Shown here piece by piece: positions 1 to 7,562 of a stretch of DNA of 33,836 nucleotides (its first letter is position 1; each line of letters opens with the position of its first letter). The notes beneath the pieces were generated by a model that ran no database searches, had not been told where the DNA came from, and saw nothing but the letters and a program-made list of their open reading frames with translations. The DNA is taken from NCBI GenBank assembly GCA_002377605.1, contig DFQD01000064.1, positions 1 through 33,836 on the forward strand, read 5' to 3'. A program made the position numbers and the translations under genes. Origin of the DNA: Gammaproteobacteria bacterium UBA3498. GTDB taxonomy: Bacteria > Pseudomonadota > Gammaproteobacteria > Pseudomonadales > Pseudohongiellaceae.

Positions 1-1029
1 GGTGCATATTTAAATGGGATTTCCAATGTGCTCTGTTGGAGCATGGGCAATCATCCCGTGTACTTGTGGACGCTACCAATGTTTCATTGCAATGGGTGGT
101 GTTTCCCTTGGACTCTTGCTGCTGTAGCTGGAGCTAGTGTGTGTTTACGTCATGTTCGCGATAACTCTATCTTTGATGCAATAAAACAGCATGAGGTTTC
201 CCATTTCTGCGGTGCACCAGTCGTTCTGAATACATTAATCAATGCAGCGGATGAATTAAAAGAGGGTATGAATCATCAAATATTTGCAATGACAGCTGGG
301 GCTGCTCCTCCTGCTGCAGTAATAGCGGGAATGGAAAACATGGGGTTTAGTGTTACCCATGTGTATGGATTGACGGAAACTTATGGCCCGTGCGTTGTTT
401 GTGCTCCACAAGAAGAGTGGCAGGAAATTTCAATAGAAGAAAGAGCAGAGATATTGGCACGCCAGGGGGTAAGAGCTCCTTTACAGGATGAAGTGATGGT
501 GGCGGACCCGAAAACCATGGAGCCGGTTCCCAAGGATGGTAAAACCATGGGAGAAATTTTTATGCGCGGTAATCTCACCATGAAGGGATATCTCAAAAAT
601 CCTGCAACCACTGAAGCCTCTTTTGCTGGGGGTTGGTTTCATTCAGGTGATCTTGCAGTATGGTATGAAGACGGCTACGCTCAGATCAAAGATCGCTCAA
701 AAGACATCATAATATCCGGTGGTGAGAATATTTCGTCTTTGGAAATTGAGTCTGTGCTGTTCAGGCACCCGAAAATATTGGAGGCAGCGGTGGTGGCGAG
801 CTCCGATGAGAAATGGGGGGAAGTTCCCTGTGCTTTTGTTAGTTTAAAGGAAGGTGAGGAGCTAACGGCTGAAGAATTGATGGTTTATTGTCGTGAAGAA
901 TTAGCTGGATTCAAGATTCCAAAGAAAGTAGCCTTCGGACCAATTGATAAGACTTCAACGGGTAAGGTGCAAAAATATCTACTGCGTGAGAAAGCAGAAA
1001 ACATAGAATATATTAAAAAGATAAGATAA
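1..1029 (+). CDS. Acyl-CoA synthetase (AMP-forming), C-terminal part, 5' end outside window
   Basis: The reading frame is open from base 1, so only the last 342 residues are present and the true start lies to the left. The product belongs to the ANL adenylating superfamily, which activates a carboxylic acid with ATP and joins it to CoA. Visible signatures are the TLPMFHCNGWCFPW segment typical of medium-chain acyl-CoA ligases and DmdB, the YGLTETYGP adenylate-binding motif, the GWFHSGDLAVW and DRSKDIIISGGENIS hinge region, and the C-terminal TSTGKVQKYLLRE with the catalytic lysine. The family usually has about 530-550 residues. The HCNGWCFPW region is shared by DmdB-type methylmercaptopropionate-CoA ligases and general fatty acyl-CoA ligases, so the substrate cannot be fixed from this fragment. 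Confidence 0.93.
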   Translation, partial: GAYLNGISNVLCWSMGNHPVYLWTLPMFHCNGWCFPWTLAAVAGASVCLRHVRDNSIFDAIKQHEVSHFCGAPVVLNTLINAADELKEGMNHQIFAMTAGAAPPAAVIAGMENMGFSVTHVYGLTETYGPCVVCAPQEEWQEISIEERAEILARQGVRAPLQDEVMVADPKTMEPVPKDGKTMGEIFMRGNLTMKGYLKNPATTEASFAGGWFHSGDLAVWYEDGYAQIKDRSKDIIISGGENISSLEIESVLFRHPKILEAAVVASSDEKWGEVPCAFVSLKEGEELTAEELMVYCREELAGFKIPKKVAFGPIDKTSTGKVQKYLLREKAENIEYIKKIR

Positions 1030-1057
1030 AAATTCAATGAAGCTTGAGGAGATACAA

Positions 1058-1633
1058 ATGAGAAACTTCTTTAATACACTAACTGCGGTAATTGCATTGG
1101 TATTCACCATTCAAATTTCTGCCCAGGACATGGAAGATACAATTACGGTAACCAGTTCCATCTTTGATCATCACGGAACAGTGCCAGAGGAAAATTCTGC
1201 CTACGGTGCTAATACTTCCATCGATCTAAGTTGGTCAGATCTGCCGGCAGGCACTCAGTCATTGGCATTAATATGCGATGATCCTATCGTTGTAGATATA
1301 GGTATGATGGAAAGTCCATTTGTACACTGGGTTGTATACAACATTCCGGGAAGTGCTTCTGGCCTGCCTGGTGGGATGTCTGCTGATGCCGAGCCTAATC
1401 TCAGCGGATTAGATGGATTAGTTAATGGTAATAACGGTTTGGGTAGGCCAGGTTATTTTGGCCCGCGACCACCAGCAAATGGTCAGTTACATGCTTACCA
1501 TTTTCGCATCTATGCACTGGATGCAGATTTGGACCTTGAGCCTGGTTTAAACAAAGACGCTTTATTAGAGGCTATTGATGGCCATGTGCTCGGTACTGGC
1601 ATGCTGATGGGTCATTACGAGCGCAAAGAATAA
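1058..1633 (+). CDS. YbhB/YbcL-family (PEBP-like) exported protein
   Basis: This is a phosphatidylethanolamine-binding-protein fold of the bacterial YbhB/YbcL group. The family signatures are SPFVHWVVYNIPG, GLGRPGYFGPRPP and a final LHAYHFRIYALD; the usual arginine of the HRY motif is replaced (HAYHF). An in-frame ATG lies 21 bases upstream at 1037, but a GAGGAG ribosome site at 1046-1051 sits 6 bases before the ATG at 1058. Starting there also gives a clean signal peptide (MRNFFNTLTAVIALVFTIQ, cut near ISAQ). The mature protein should therefore be periplasmic or secreted. It begins 28 bases after the acyl-CoA ligase stop and ends at a strong terminator, so the two may share a transcript. The biochemical role of bacterial members is not settled. 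Confidence 0.88.
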   Translation: MRNFFNTLTAVIALVFTIQISAQDMEDTITVTSSIFDHHGTVPEENSAYGANTSIDLSWSDLPAGTQSLALICDDPIVVDIGMMESPFVHWVVYNIPGSASGLPGGMSADAEPNLSGLDGLVNGNNGLGRPGYFGPRPPANGQLHAYHFRIYALDADLDLEPGLNKDALLEAIDGHVLGTGMLMGHYERKE

Positions 1634-1650
1634 GAAATTTTCTTGATGGA

Positions 1651-1673
1651 AAAGCGGGCTGTTGGCCCGCTTT
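1651..1673 (+). terminator. Rho-independent terminator after the PEBP-like gene
   Basis: A perfect 9-bp stem (AAAGCGGGC / GCCCGCTTT) with loop TGTTG is followed by TTTTAATTTG, 17 bases after the stop codon. It should end the transcript of the acyl-CoA ligase and PEBP-like genes. Confidence 0.88.
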
Positions 1674-1681
1674 TAATTTGT

Positions 1682-1729
1682 TACAGCGTTCATTGGTAAC
1701 ATTGACCATCGCTGTACAGACTATATGCT
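1682..1729 (+). promoter_or_regulatory. Putative sigma-70 promoter with an inverted repeat across the -35 region
   Basis: TTGACC at 1702-1707 (5 of 6 to the -35 consensus) is followed after 16 bases by TATGCT at 1724-1729 (4 of 6 to -10). The -35 box lies inside a perfect 7-bp inverted repeat, TACAGCG at 1682-1688 and CGCTGTA at 1710-1716, a plausible operator. The only gene downstream is the metallo-hydrolase gene at 1856, which would then have a leader of about 120 bases. Confidence 0.42.
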
Positions 1730-1855
1730 ATGAGCTAAGGTGCCTTTTCCCTGACTTTATACGCTTACAGAGGCTGCGGGATAGCGATTGGTATCTGCTT
1801 ATAGCAACAAAATATATATCGGCGCAGAACGAGTTGTAATTTCTATAGGACCAAT

Positions 1856-2920
1856 ATGATGAAAAAGAATATTCGCAATGTATCGATTCTAACTCTGCTA
1901 CTCTCCTTCTTGGTCTGGCCAGGCAGCTTGTTGGCTCAACGAGTTGTGGAATCAGATTCCCATCGCTTCGAAGAGGTCGCTGAAGGAGTCTGGCATGTAA
2001 GTGGCAATGGAACGATTCACACCATGAGCAATGCTATGGTGTTAGTGGGTGAGTTTGATACGTTGGTTGTCGATTCTCATGTGACACCAGCGGCAGCACG
2101 AGCACTAATAGATTCACTTTCGGTGGTTACTGACAAGCCTGTTAGATATCTGGTTAATAGTCACTATCATTTTGATCATGCCCACGGTAATCAATCATTC
2201 CCAGATGACGTAGAAATCATTGGTCATGAATTCACACGAGCGAAATTAAACGGTGATATAGGCAATGTGCTGGAAGAAAGAACATTCAGAAGTTTTTCCG
2301 ATCCAGTTCCTTCAATAGTATCGAATCTACAAAGACAGGTGGAAGATGAGTCTGATAGTGCTCGCAGAGCACAATTACAAGAACAGCTCCGGGTGCAGGC
2401 GGATTATATGAACGCTATTCCAGAAGTAAATCCAACCCCCCCGAATATAACTTTGGCAGAAAAAATGACATTGTTTCAGGTTGTGGCAAGAGGAAGTCGT
2501 GAAATTCAATTGTTGCATTTCGGACGTGCTCATACTGGTGGTGATGTGGTTGTTTATCTTCCGCAGGAACGTATCGCTTTTACTGGAGACATGATGTTGC
2601 CAGGATTGGCCTACATGGGTGATGGTCATGTGGATGAATGGCCAGCCGCACTAGAAGGACTTAAGAGTTTGAATTTCGATGCGTGGCTGCCGGGCCATGG
2701 TCCGGTAATGCGCAATAAAGATCAGATTTCATATTTTCAGGAATATTTACTCGATCTTTGGGTTAAAGCCGAAGGTATGCATAGCCGAAGTGTTGGCTGG
2801 GAAGAGGCAGCAGGGCAAATAGACATGACTAACCATTCAGCAAATTTTCCTCAGATTCAGGGTCCTGGAGTTGACCCGAGGGCAATGAGACGGATTTTTG
2901 AGCTGTTAGAGGAAAGGTAA
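1856..2920 (+). CDS. Exported metallo-beta-lactamase-fold hydrolase
   Basis: A 354-residue zinc hydrolase of the MBL superfamily with an N-terminal signal peptide (hydrophobic run about residues 9-26, ending near SLLAQ), so it should act in the periplasm or outside. The metal-site motifs are complete: HYHFDH at residues 103-108, His226 in RAHTGGD, Asp245 in FTGDMM and His281 in LPGHGPV. The region between about residues 140 and 190 is an acidic, charged insertion, likely helical. A weak AGGA lies before two adjacent ATG codons (1856 and 1859), and either could be used. The substrate is unknown: the fold covers beta-lactamases, lactonases and many esterase-like enzymes, and nothing here singles out antibiotic resistance. 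It is followed by a bidirectional terminator shared with the convergent serine hydrolase. Confidence 0.9.
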   Translation: MMKKNIRNVSILTLLLSFLVWPGSLLAQRVVESDSHRFEEVAEGVWHVSGNGTIHTMSNAMVLVGEFDTLVVDSHVTPAAARALIDSLSVVTDKPVRYLVNSHYHFDHAHGNQSFPDDVEIIGHEFTRAKLNGDIGNVLEERTFRSFSDPVPSIVSNLQRQVEDESDSARRAQLQEQLRVQADYMNAIPEVNPTPPNITLAEKMTLFQVVARGSREIQLLHFGRAHTGGDVVVYLPQERIAFTGDMMLPGLAYMGDGHVDEWPAALEGLKSLNFDAWLPGHGPVMRNKDQISYFQEYLLDLWVKAEGMHSRSVGWEEAAGQIDMTNHSANFPQIQGPGVDPRAMRRIFELLEER

Positions 2921-2935
2921 AATAATGGAAACATT

Positions 2936-2963
2936 AAAAAAGGGGCCAACCGGCCCCTTTTTT
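2936..2963. terminator. Bidirectional terminator between convergent genes
   Basis: A 12-bp stem (AAAAAAGGGGCC / GGCCCCTTTTTT) with a 4-base loop AACC gives an A-tract on one side and a T-tract on the other. It lies between the stop of the metallo-hydrolase gene and the stop of the minus-strand serine hydrolase and can serve both. Confidence 0.9.
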
Positions 2964-2980
2964 TATTTTCTAGTGGATAA

Positions 2981-4288
2981 CTAATCCAATATAGGATAAC
3001 CGACAATAGGTGTGTTGGCGTCAATGATTGACTGCATTGCAGTCACCCCAAAATCCTGACGTACGGTTAGATGACTGTAAGAAGTAATCTGAGTCATCAT
3101 GATGCCAGTCATTTCTTCTATAGGATCGGTCCAGAAGATTGTGCCCCAGGCGCCACCCCAGGTATAAGAGCCGGGAGTAAGCGGGTCTCGAGCTTTACCT
3201 GCATCGCTTAGAATGCCGAAACCTAAGCCGAAATTATACCCTGGTCCACGTACATAAACGTCGCCGTCGCCACTGTGATTAGAAATCATTAGGCTCACTG
3301 TCTTCGGGCTTAGTAAACGGACACCATCCAGTTCGCCGCCGTTTAATAACATTTGGCTGAAGCGCCAATAATCTGAAGCGGTAGAAAATAATCCAGCCAC
3401 ACCACCGTAATAGTTTTCTCCGAAGAATGGCTTATCGGAGTATTCCTTAGTACGGGATAATTCGATGGTTTGTCCAGGGCCTGATGGGCTATAAACAGAA
3501 GCAACTCGATCTCGTTTATCTTCAGGTACTACATAGAATGTATCTTCCATGCCAAGTGGATCAAAAATATTTTTTTGAAGATATTCCTTTAACGTTTCAC
3601 CTGAGATTCTCTCAACCAACAGCGCAACATAATCTGTTGAACTACCATACTGCCATTCATCTCCTGGATGAAAGGCGAGCGGAAGAGTCCCGCGACGAAT
3701 AATAGTGTCTTCTAAATTGTCTCTACGTTCTAGCAATGCTAATTCATCAGCATTGAGGGTGTCGCGACTTGGATCTAGGCCGGCAGTGTGTGAAAGCACG
3801 TGACGAAAATCCACAGGCCTATGGGCTGGTACTCGGTAAGTGCCAAATTCATTCTCGACAATTACTTGTTTGTCAGCGACTTCCGGAATCCAGTCTGAAA
3901 TCGGATCAGTCAGCAGGAAATGCCCTTCTTCGTAAAGCATCATCAATGCTGTGGAGACGATTGGCTTGGTCATAGACATAATGAAGAAGATCGTATCACC
4001 GGTCATTTCTTCACCGGTCTCTTTGCTCTTCCAACCTTGCGATTCCATATGAATTACTTGTCCCTTGCGGGAAATCAGAGAAACCGTGCCCGCTAGCTGG
4101 TTGGCGTCGATATAACGCTGCATGGCATCAGACATGCGCTCTAACCGCTCGCTTGATACACCCACACTTTCTGGGCTGGCGATTGGCAATCCATTAGCCA
4201 AGGCTGAAGTAGATAAGGCAAAGACAGTACTCACAAATAGCATCTGTTTGGTCGTTGTTTTTATTTTTTTGACTAATAAGGAAATCAT
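2981..4288 (-). CDS. Exported serine hydrolase, beta-lactamase class C / family VIII esterase type
   Basis: A 435-residue protein of the Beta-lactamase (PF00144) family. The nucleophile motif SMTK is at residues 105-108 (SxxK), the tyrosine motif YGS at 214-216 is in the place of the YxN of class C enzymes, and a WGGAWG stretch near residues 375-385 is in the usual place of the KTG-like third motif. LSHTAGLDP is also typical of the family. An N-terminal hydrophobic segment (about residues 16-31, ending ALA) looks like a signal peptide. The ATG is preceded by AGGA with 7-base spacing. Family members act as esterases, D-aminopeptidases or beta-lactamases; the YGS variant and WGG motif fit an esterase better than a true AmpC, but this is inference. 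Confidence 0.9.
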   Translation of the reverse strand: MISLLVKKIKTTTKQMLFVSTVFALSTSALANGLPIASPESVGVSSERLERMSDAMQRYIDANQLAGTVSLISRKGQVIHMESQGWKSKETGEEMTGDTIFFIMSMTKPIVSTALMMLYEEGHFLLTDPISDWIPEVADKQVIVENEFGTYRVPAHRPVDFRHVLSHTAGLDPSRDTLNADELALLERRDNLEDTIIRRGTLPLAFHPGDEWQYGSSTDYVALLVERISGETLKEYLQKNIFDPLGMEDTFYVVPEDKRDRVASVYSPSGPGQTIELSRTKEYSDKPFFGENYYGGVAGLFSTASDYWRFSQMLLNGGELDGVRLLSPKTVSLMISNHSGDGDVYVRGPGYNFGLGFGILSDAGKARDPLTPGSYTWGGAWGTIFWTDPIEEMTGIMMTQITSYSHLTVRQDFGVTAMQSIIDANTPIVGYPILD

Positions 4289-4404
4289 GAATTATTCCTC
4301 GCATTAATAAGATGGCATTGAGTATAGAGACATGCTGCAAATTTGACCAGAGAGCCAAATTACTTCATGCTCCACCACCTTGTGTAAATCTCTACAGGGA
4401 AGTG

Positions 4405-4833
4405 ATGAGCGAATCCCCTCCTGATTCCAAACCTATTTTTCTTACTCCTGGGCATAATGCAGGAGACTTAGTGGAATCCCCAAAATGGAAGCTTCTACAG
4501 GAAACACCAGGACTTGTAGAAGTGGATGCACATCTACCTGAGCACTTACTAAATCCCCGTAATCAGCTGTTTGGAGGATTTCACGGCACTTACGTTGATA
4601 TGATTTCCCTCTATACGGCGCGAACTTTATTTACTGAACAAAATCAATTTAAGTGGTCGAGTACTGTCAATATGCGCATCGATTACTTCGCGCCTGTACT
4701 GGGGCCAAGGTTTCTGCTTAAAGGCGAAGTGATAAATGATGGGCGTACTACTTGTTTAGTAGCTACAACCTTTACTGACTATGAGGGCAACAAACTTGTT
4801 TACGCCATTACCACTTTAAAAAAGGGTCAATAG
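4405..4833 (+). CDS. Hotdog-fold thioesterase (PaaI/4HBT type)
   Basis: The C-terminal region carries the pattern of PaaI-like acyl-CoA thioesterases: NPRNQLFGGFHGTYVDMIS, where the family has an N/G-rich loop with the catalytic acid, then a beta-rich MRIDYFAPVLGPRFLLKG and a final strand pair. The frame is open from an ATG at 4312, but the ATG at 4405 has AGGGA at 4396-4400 just ahead and gives 142 residues, a normal length for the family; the 31 extra residues of the longer form are cysteine-rich and unlike a hotdog N-terminus. It is divergent from the serine hydrolase gene, sharing an intergenic region of about 115 bases. The substrate is unknown. Confidence 0.82.
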   Translation: MSESPPDSKPIFLTPGHNAGDLVESPKWKLLQETPGLVEVDAHLPEHLLNPRNQLFGGFHGTYVDMISLYTARTLFTEQNQFKWSSTVNMRIDYFAPVLGPRFLLKGEVINDGRTTCLVATTFTDYEGNKLVYAITTLKKGQ

Positions 4834-4840
4834 CAAACAA

Positions 4841-4872
4841 AAAACCCGATCACTCGAAAGCAATCGGGTTTT
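4841..4872. terminator. Bidirectional terminator between thioesterase and amtB genes
   Basis: A 10-bp perfect stem (AAAACCCGAT / ATCGGGTTTT) with a 12-base loop, placed 7 bases after the thioesterase stop and 16 bases beyond the minus-strand amtB stop. A-tract and T-tract flank it, so it can act in both directions. Confidence 0.85.
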
Positions 4873-4888
4873 ATGGATTTGTGAAAGA

Positions 4889-6205
4889 TCACATGGAGTA
4901 ACCTTTTTCGTCGTGATCAGTAATGTCACAACCCATCTGCTCCTGTTCATCAGTTACCCGAATTCCAGAAGTAATAGCACCAACAACTTTAACTAATATA
5001 AAAGTCGCAATCGCTGTGTAGATTCCAGTTGCAAGAATGCCCGTTACTTGCACACCAACCTGAGAACCAATAGTCATGCCTTCGCTTAAACCGTTGCCGC
5101 TAAAGATTCCAAGATTTGCTGAAACCATAATACCAGCGAGGAAGGTACCGACTATACCGCCGACACCATGCACTGGAAATACGTCAAGAGAGTCATCTAT
5201 CTTCATGCGCTGCTTAAGGTAAGTGGTAGCGTAGTAACAAATTACTCCGCCGGCGAGGCCTACTACTAATGCGCCAGCGGGCCCAACGGAACCAGAAGCT
5301 GGCGTAATGGTGGCGAGGCCAGCAACCATTCCTGTAATCGCTCCAAGGCCACTTGGCTTACCAAACTTAATCCATTCGATAACCATCCAGCTTAGTGCGC
5401 CAGTTGCAGCAGAGATGTGAGTTACGAATAAAGCCATACCCGCTGCGCCATCGGCAGCTAGAGCGGATCCGGCATTAAAGCCAAACCATCCCACCCAGAG
5501 CATTGCTGCACCGGTAAAGCTCATGGTTAGATTATGCGGAAGAGATGCGGATTGTAAAAAGTCTTTGCGTTGCCCAATCATGAGTGCAAGCACAAGGGCT
5601 GCTACACCGGCAGTAATGTGCACGACAGTTCCGCCAGCGAAATCAATTAGACCCATTTGGCCCAACCAGCCGCCACCCCAGACCCAATTAGCAATTGGAA
5701 AGTAAACCACTAATGTCCACAGAATGCTGAAAAGCAACATAGACGAGAATTTAATCCTTTCCACAAATGCGCCAACTATCAATGCTGGAGTAATGATGGC
5801 AAATGTCATCTGGAATCCAGCAAAAGTTGTTTCAGGAATAGTTCCGGATACAGAATTGATATCGATGCCACTGAAGAACATTCGGCTTAATCCACCCCAG
5901 TAGGGGGACTCCGAAGGACCGAAGGCGATGCTATATCCGACCACTAACCATAGTATGGAAATTGCTACAGCAATCGAAAAGCACTGCATGAGAACAGACA
6001 ATACATTCTTCGTTCTCACCAGACCGCCATAGAATAATGAAAGCCCCGGTAATGTCATGAACAACACTAGCGCTGTGGAAGTCAGAATCCAGGCGGTATC
6101 AGCACCATTGATATCTTGAGCAGAGGCGACTGTAGGTACGAAAATAAGCGCACCGGCCAACAAGAATTTGTTTTTAAATATTTTCTTTAGCATTTTCTTC
6201 TTCAT
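4889..6205 (-). CDS. amtB: Ammonium transporter AmtB
   Basis: A 438-residue Amt/Rh channel with about 11 membrane segments after a cleavable signal (hydrophobic run ending TVASAQD). Family landmarks are FYGGLVRTKNVLS, the pore histidines in VVHITAGVAAL and in VFPVHGVGGIVGTF, and the WVGWFGFNAGSA segment. It moves ammonium into the cytoplasm as a trimer and is plugged by GlnK when nitrogen is plentiful. The gene follows glnK with 3 bases between stop and ATG. The annotated first ATG has AGGGG directly against it, too close for a normal ribosome site; the in-frame ATG at 6193 (four codons on) has the same AGGGG 12 bases upstream and may be the real start. Confidence 0.97.
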   Translation of the reverse strand: MKKKMLKKIFKNKFLLAGALIFVPTVASAQDINGADTAWILTSTALVLFMTLPGLSLFYGGLVRTKNVLSVLMQCFSIAVAISILWLVVGYSIAFGPSESPYWGGLSRMFFSGIDINSVSGTIPETTFAGFQMTFAIITPALIVGAFVERIKFSSMLLFSILWTLVVYFPIANWVWGGGWLGQMGLIDFAGGTVVHITAGVAALVLALMIGQRKDFLQSASLPHNLTMSFTGAAMLWVGWFGFNAGSALAADGAAGMALFVTHISAATGALSWMVIEWIKFGKPSGLGAITGMVAGLATITPASGSVGPAGALVVGLAGGVICYYATTYLKQRMKIDDSLDVFPVHGVGGIVGTFLAGIMVSANLGIFSGNGLSEGMTIGSQVGVQVTGILATGIYTAIATFILVKVVGAITSGIRVTDEQEQMGCDITDHDEKGYSM

Positions 6206-6208
6206 CCC

Positions 6209-6547
6209 CTATAAGGCGTCGTTGCCGGTTTCACCGGTTCTGATACGAATGGATTGTTCTAAATTGGTGACGAAAATCTTGCCGTCTCCAATCTGACCTG
6301 TGCCTGCTGCCTTGCAGATCGCCTCAATAGCCCGATCCACTAAATCATCGGGTACGGCTATTTCCATTTTTGATTTTGGAAGGAAGTCGATGACGTATTC
6401 GGCGCCGCGATAGAGTTCGGTGTGGCCTTTCTGTCTTCCAAATCCTTTTACTTCTGTGAGTGTTACACCGCTAACCCCGATTTCTGAGAGTGCTTCGCGG
6501 ACATCATCCGCTTTAAAGGGCTTTACGATTGCGGTAATTAGTTTCAT
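6209..6547 (-). CDS. glnK: Nitrogen regulatory protein P-II (GlnK type)
   Basis: A 112-residue PII signal protein, the exact family length. The T-loop contains ELYRGAEY with the uridylylation site Tyr51, and the C-terminal B and C regions (TGQIGDGKIFV, RIRTGETG) that bind ATP and 2-oxoglutarate are intact. The ATG has a strong AGGAG site with 7-base spacing. The pairing with amtB in one operon marks it as GlnK: it reports nitrogen status and blocks AmtB. Regulation by uridylyltransferase is expected from Tyr51. Two NtrC-like sites lie about 150-210 bases upstream. Confidence 0.97.
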   Translation of the reverse strand: MKLITAIVKPFKADDVREALSEIGVSGVTLTEVKGFGRQKGHTELYRGAEYVIDFLPKSKMEIAVPDDLVDRAIEAICKAAGTGQIGDGKIFVTNLEQSIRIRTGETGNDAL

Positions 6548-6638
6548 TGTTGGTCTCCTGCATTATTTTGGTGCGTTTTTGTTGGCGATGATTCGTTTCG
6601 GTGCAACGAAATGCTAAAGGTTCAGCACCAGCCAGCGC

Positions 6639-6654
6639 GCGTTCGGGTCGCCAA
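6639..6654 (-). promoter_or_regulatory. Possible sigma-54 promoter for glnK-amtB
   Basis: Read on the minus strand, TTGGCGACCCGAACGCG has the invariant GG and GC exactly 10 bases apart and a good -24 element (TTGGC), but a poor -12 element (ACGCG instead of TTGCA). Transcription would begin near 6627, about 80 bases before the coding start and 80 and 120 bases downstream of the two NtrC-like sites, normal spacing for this regulator. The match is partial. Confidence 0.35.
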
Positions 6655-6698
6655 CTTGGGTACTGCAATGCCCGAAAACTTCACCACGCCTTAATCTC

Positions 6699-6715
6699 TG
6701 CACCAATCCGGTCTC
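6699..6715 (-). promoter_or_regulatory. NtrC-like binding site, promoter-proximal
   Basis: TGCACC-AATCC-GGTCTC matches 9 of 12 defined positions of the NtrC dyad TGCACC-N5-GGTGCA. One half is perfect. Confidence 0.42.
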
Positions 6716-6737
6716 AAATGTTCAAAAAATACTGTTG

Positions 6738-6754
6738 TGGACGTAATTGGTGCA
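6738..6754 (-). promoter_or_regulatory. NtrC-like binding site, promoter-distal
   Basis: TGGACG-TAATT-GGTGCA matches 10 of 12 defined positions of the NtrC dyad, with one perfect half. Its centre is 39 bases from the centre of the neighbouring site, close to a whole number of helical turns (3.7). Confidence 0.45.
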
Positions 6755-7306
6755 CAAAACTGATCTTTTATGAGCAAGAATCAAACCAAGTTTGTCTATA
6801 AATAAACAGAGTTAGAAAAAAGCGGAGTAATCACTCAAGGGGAGAGGTGAGTGATTACCCTCTAGTGGGGAGGGATTGCTTGTATAGCTGCATGCTGCTG
6901 AATTTCTCGAACTGGTTAAATCGGCGGAATCCCGACTAGCGGTCTCATAGAGATGCCGACAGATATATCGAAGATCATCAGGCTGAAGAAATTATCCTAA
7001 AATTGAGCCAAACCCAGCCCAAGCCGCGAATAACGGTGCCGACGATTAGCGCTATACGACGCCCAAACTAAACCAAGCCACTTCGACATGATGCCCGCAA
7101 AAAAAATGAGAAGGTGCCTCGAGGACCAAAATATTCGTTACGACCACTATCTGCAGATAAAAAATCTCCGAGGGAACAATAATCATGGAGCATCGGAATA
7201 ATGCTAAACCAAAAATTACATTAATATTGTTGTACAATTTTTTTGGCGCAATAGCCCCCAGTTACCCGCAGTCATATACGAGTAGATAAATTTCTTACTG
7301 TAAAAA
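6755..7306. other. Gene-free stretch with one strong hairpin
   Basis: I see no convincing gene here. At 6827-6858 there is a perfect 10-bp inverted repeat (GTAATCACTC / GAGTGATTAC) with a purine-rich 12-base loop AAGGGGAGAGGT. On the minus strand the stem is followed five bases later by six T, so it could be a weak minus-strand terminator or part of a small structured RNA. Short open frames exist (for example a 37-codon frame at 7088-7201 on the plus strand) but lack ribosome sites and family resemblance. Confidence 0.5.
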
Positions 7307-7342
7307 AAAAGACCTCTAGGCTTTTGGGCTTAGAGGTCTTTT
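7307..7342 (-). terminator. Intrinsic terminator, best oriented for the minus strand
   Basis: A perfect 12-bp stem (AAAAGACCTCTA / TAGAGGTCTTTT) with a 12-base loop. On the minus strand the T-tract is nine long, so it best serves the transporter gene whose stop is at 7563, leaving a 3' untranslated region of about 220 bases. On the plus strand TTTTCTTT follows, so weaker action in that direction is possible. Confidence 0.8.
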
Positions 7343-7562
7343 CTTTAAGACTTTGGTTTTTTGACTATCTGTCAGAAAATCACTCCAAGTAGGTCTCCCA
7401 AATTTTTACCACGCAAGCACAGAACAGGTGACCGAAATAGACCCTGCTCGATGGCATAGTTATTAACAGATAAAGAGTGTTCATCGTCTTCAAAAAAGAT
7501 AAAGTTTTGAGAGCGCGGATATTAAACTCATTAATTGCTTAGTCAAGCACAACGTGCATTCA

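Noticed and set aside
4312..4404. N-terminal extension of the hotdog thioesterase
   Set aside because: The ribosome site AGGGA stands before the inner ATG at 4405, and the extension does not look like part of the fold.
6639..6660. tRNA-like GTTCGGGTC element near glnK
   Set aside because: It resembles a T-loop only in a few bases; no acceptor stem, D-arm or anticodon arm can be folded around it.
7088..7201. 37-codon frame (MMPAKKMRRCLEDQ...) on the plus strand
   Set aside because: Interesting codon pattern, but no ribosome site and no recognisable family; too short to support.
7052..7237. 61-codon hydrophobic frame on the minus strand
   Set aside because: It starts with TTG, has no ribosome site and does not resemble a known family; it lies in an AT-rich gene-free region.
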